The notes under the pieces: model-generated
The model's input: the letters and a program-made list of their open reading frames with translations, nothing else
What the model was told of the DNA's origin: nothing
Database searches by the model: none
DNA from: an uncultured Bacilli bacterium
GTDB taxonomy: Bacteria; Bacillota_I; Bacilli_A; RF39; UBA660
Direction of reading: 5' to 3'
Length of the DNA: 34,955 nt
Assembly (NCBI GenBank): GCA_944332205.1
Contig: CALVJN010000015.1
Span: 1-34,955 of the forward strand
Program-made: the position numbers and the translations under genes
Shown: positions 33,562 through 34,955 of the stretch, piece after piece
Numbering within the stretch: position 1 is the first letter of the stretch
Layout of the letters: each line of letters opens with the position of its first letter

Positions 33562-33590
33562 ATAATATAATTTGTAAGTAAATTTGTCAA
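33562..33590 (-). promoter_or_regulatory. Promoter of xerD-deoB
   Basis: On the minus strand: a perfect TTGACA (33590-33585), 17 bases, TATTAT (33567-33562), about 30 bases before the xerD start. It lies back to back with the rarA promoter. Confidence 0.65.
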
Positions 33591-33599
33591 ATATATATG

Positions 33600-33628
33600 T
33601 TGAAAGTAAAACTAATGTTTGATATAAT
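33600..33628 (+). promoter_or_regulatory. Promoter of rarA
   Basis: TTGAAA (33600-33605), 17 bases, TATAAT (33623-33628), then AAAGAGTGATTTT before ATG 33650. The -35 lies 10 bases from the -35 of the opposing xerD promoter, so the two may compete. Confidence 0.75.
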
Positions 33629-33649
33629 TTTCAAAGAAAGAGTGATTTT

Positions 33650-34873
33650 ATGGAAAAACCTTTAGCTTTAAAACTTGCACCAAATTCAATAGATGAAGTA
33701 ATTGGTCAAAAACATTTACTTGGTGAAAACAAAATACTAAGAAATTTAATTAAAAATAAAAAATTACCATCAATGATTTTATATGGTAGACCAGGAATTG
33801 GTAAAACATCAATTGCAAACGCGATGGTTAAAGATTTAAATATTCGATATCGTTTTTTTAATGCTACTATAAATAATAAAAAAGATTTTGATATTGTGGT
33901 TGAAGAAGCCAAAATGTACGATGGAATTGTTCTAATAATAGATGAAATACATAGATTAAACAAAGATAAACAAGATTTATTACTACCACAAATTGAAAGT
34001 GGATTAATAACTTTAATAGGATTAACAACCAGTAATCCATATCATAAAATAAATCCAGCAATTAGAAGTCGATGCCATTTATTTGAGTTGCTACCATTAG
34101 AAGAAGAAGACATTATTGAAGGATTAAAAAGAGCGATAAAACACCCCGATTTAGAAGGAATAACAATAGATAATGATGCAATAAAATATATAGCAAATAT
34201 TTCTGGAAATGATTTAAGATATGCATATAATTTATTAGAAATTGCATTTTTTTCCACTAATGATAAGATAGTTAATATTAATACAATCAAGAAAATTAAT
34301 AATAAGCCAGCATTTTTTCACGATAAAAATGAAGATGGACATTATGATGTTTTAAGTGCTTTTCAAAAATCCATAAGAGGAAGTGATGTAAATGCCTCTT
34401 TACACTATTTAGCAAGATTATTAGAAGCTGGAGATTTAGACAGTATATATAGAAGATTAAGTGTCATTTTCTATGAAGATATTGGATTAGCAAATCCAAG
34501 TATAGGCCCAAAATTAAATGCAGCTATTAATGCATCTGAATTAGTAGGATTGCCAGAAGCTGTAATACCAATGGGAGAAATTGTAATTGAAATGGCCCTA
34601 TCCCCAAAATCGAATTCAGCATACTTAGCAATAAATAAAGCTTTAGAAGATGTTAGAACTGGAAAATGTGATAAAGTTCCATCTCATATAAATTCTACAG
34701 CAATTGGATACTTATATCCGCATGACTATCCAAATGATTTTGTAGTTCAAGAATATCTACCAGAAAATTTAAGAAAAAAGAACTATTATGAACCAAAAAC
34801 AACTTCACAATACGAAAGAGCTTTGAAACAAATTAAAGAATCAATAGACAAAATAAAAAATAAATCAAACTAA
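33650..34873 (+). CDS. rarA: Replication-associated recombination protein A (RarA/MgsA)
   Basis: RarA is an AAA+ ATPase of the clamp-loader clade that acts at stalled replication forks. The 407-aa protein opens with the family signature LAPNSIDEVIGQKHLLG (7-23), then Walker A GRPGIGKTS (44-52), Walker B LIIDEIHRLN (94-103), sensor and arginine-finger region TSNPYHKINPAIRSRC (about 123-138), and the C-terminal MgsA tetramerisation domain, with the conserved AYLAINKA and LRKKNYYEP ends. A few residues shorter than Bacillus RarA. A strong GC-rich terminator follows. Confidence 0.96.
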   Translation: MEKPLALKLAPNSIDEVIGQKHLLGENKILRNLIKNKKLPSMILYGRPGIGKTSIANAMVKDLNIRYRFFNATINNKKDFDIVVEEAKMYDGIVLIIDEIHRLNKDKQDLLLPQIESGLITLIGLTTSNPYHKINPAIRSRCHLFELLPLEEEDIIEGLKRAIKHPDLEGITIDNDAIKYIANISGNDLRYAYNLLEIAFFSTNDKIVNINTIKKINNKPAFFHDKNEDGHYDVLSAFQKSIRGSDVNASLHYLARLLEAGDLDSIYRRLSVIFYEDIGLANPSIGPKLNAAINASELVGLPEAVIPMGEIVIEMALSPKSNSAYLAINKALEDVRTGKCDKVPSHINSTAIGYLYPHDYPNDFVVQEYLPENLRKKNYYEPKTTSQYERALKQIKESIDKIKNKSN

Positions 34874-34900
34874 TTTATTTTTCCTAAATTGAAATTTGAA

Positions 34901-34926
34901 CCGCACCACAAAGGTGCGGCTTTTTT
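34901..34926 (+). terminator. Strong intrinsic terminator after rarA
   Basis: CCGCACC (34901-34907), loop ACAAA, GGTGCGG (34913-34919), C, then six T residues. It is the most GC-rich hairpin in the window and a textbook rho-independent terminator. Confidence 0.95.
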
Positions 34927-34955
34927 GATATAATAAAAGAGCCCAACCCGGCAAG
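34927..34955 (+). other. Window edge: possible start of a structured RNA gene
   Basis: After the rarA terminator comes TATAAT (34929-34934), and seven bases later a run that is markedly GC-rich for this genome (GAGCCCAACCCGGCAAG). In such AT-rich genomes, GC-rich islands usually mark structural RNAs. The window ends too soon to tell; the 6S RNA gene is sometimes found near rarA in Firmicutes, but the bases visible do not prove that. Confidence 0.25.

Noticed and set aside
1-34955. CRISPR arrays, insertion sequences, prophage or tRNA genes
   Set aside because: No spaced direct repeats, transposase, phage structural genes or tRNA TpsiC-like segments were found by eye. XerD is a housekeeping recombinase by its residues and its deoB neighbour.
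1-34955. Mycoplasma genetic code (TGA as Trp)
   Set aside because: TGA ends mutS, miaA, rsmE and others at the expected lengths, and Trp is encoded by TGG.

Overview
This is a very AT-rich, gene-dense window from a low-GC Gram-positive bacterium. Many genes end in TGA (mutS, miaA, rsmE, the 168-aa gene before miaA), and Trp is written TGG, so TGA is a real stop and the Mycoplasma code 4 does not apply. The gene content and local order point to class Bacilli: a ylbJ/ylbL pair, rsmE-x-mtaB, xerD-deoB near spoIIM, and mutL followed by miaA. Together with the base composition and streamlined genes, this suggests an uncultured, probably gut-associated, Bacilli lineage near the Erysipelotrichia/RF39 type. 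The lineage is inference and no rRNA is present to confirm it.

Layout. 1-3.4 kb: type IV pilus/competence-type genes, namely an assembly ATPase (-) divergent from two prepilin-like genes (+), one with a large extra C-terminal domain. 3.4-5.4 kb: YlbJ-like membrane protein and a YlbL/SepM-like PDZ-Lon protease. 5.5-6.9 kb: an unrecognised 474-aa protein. 7.3-10.1 kb: a four-gene cassette of WXG100-like proteins ending in a protein with an N-terminal helical region and a C-terminal papain/C39-like cysteine peptidase, which I read as a type VII secretion (T7SS) substrate locus. 10.2-13.9 kb: mutS, cvpA, thioredoxin. 14.1-15.6 kb: a kinase-fold protein and a YigZ/IMPACT protein. 15.6-16 kb: decayed sequence. 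16-20.6 kb: uvrC, a PepSY-like membrane protein, mutL and a third prepilin. 20.6-25.6 kb: a strong promoter drives an unknown gene, miaA, rsmE and a membrane coiled-coil protein, followed by mtaB and an AlkD-like protein. 25.6-27.8 kb: SpoVB-like flippase, an overlooked 28-aa membrane peptide and SpoIIM. 27.9-35 kb: mnmA, an HTH regulator, a large membrane protein, a DUF1540 protein, deoB and xerD divergent from rarA.

How the genes fit together. Most of the window is conserved housekeeping: mismatch repair (mutS/mutL), excision repair (uvrC), alkylation repair, replication-fork rescue (rarA), chromosome dimer resolution (xerD), and tRNA/rRNA modification (miaA, mtaB, mnmA, rsmE). Set into it are surface systems: three prepilins with their ATPase, and the T7SS-like cassette. 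The cassette is the best candidate for an undescribed system. It has its own terminator-bounded unit, strong AGGAGG ribosome sites, three proteins with the YxxxD/E secretion signature, and a predicted peptidase effector, but neither secretion machinery nor an obvious immunity gene alongside.
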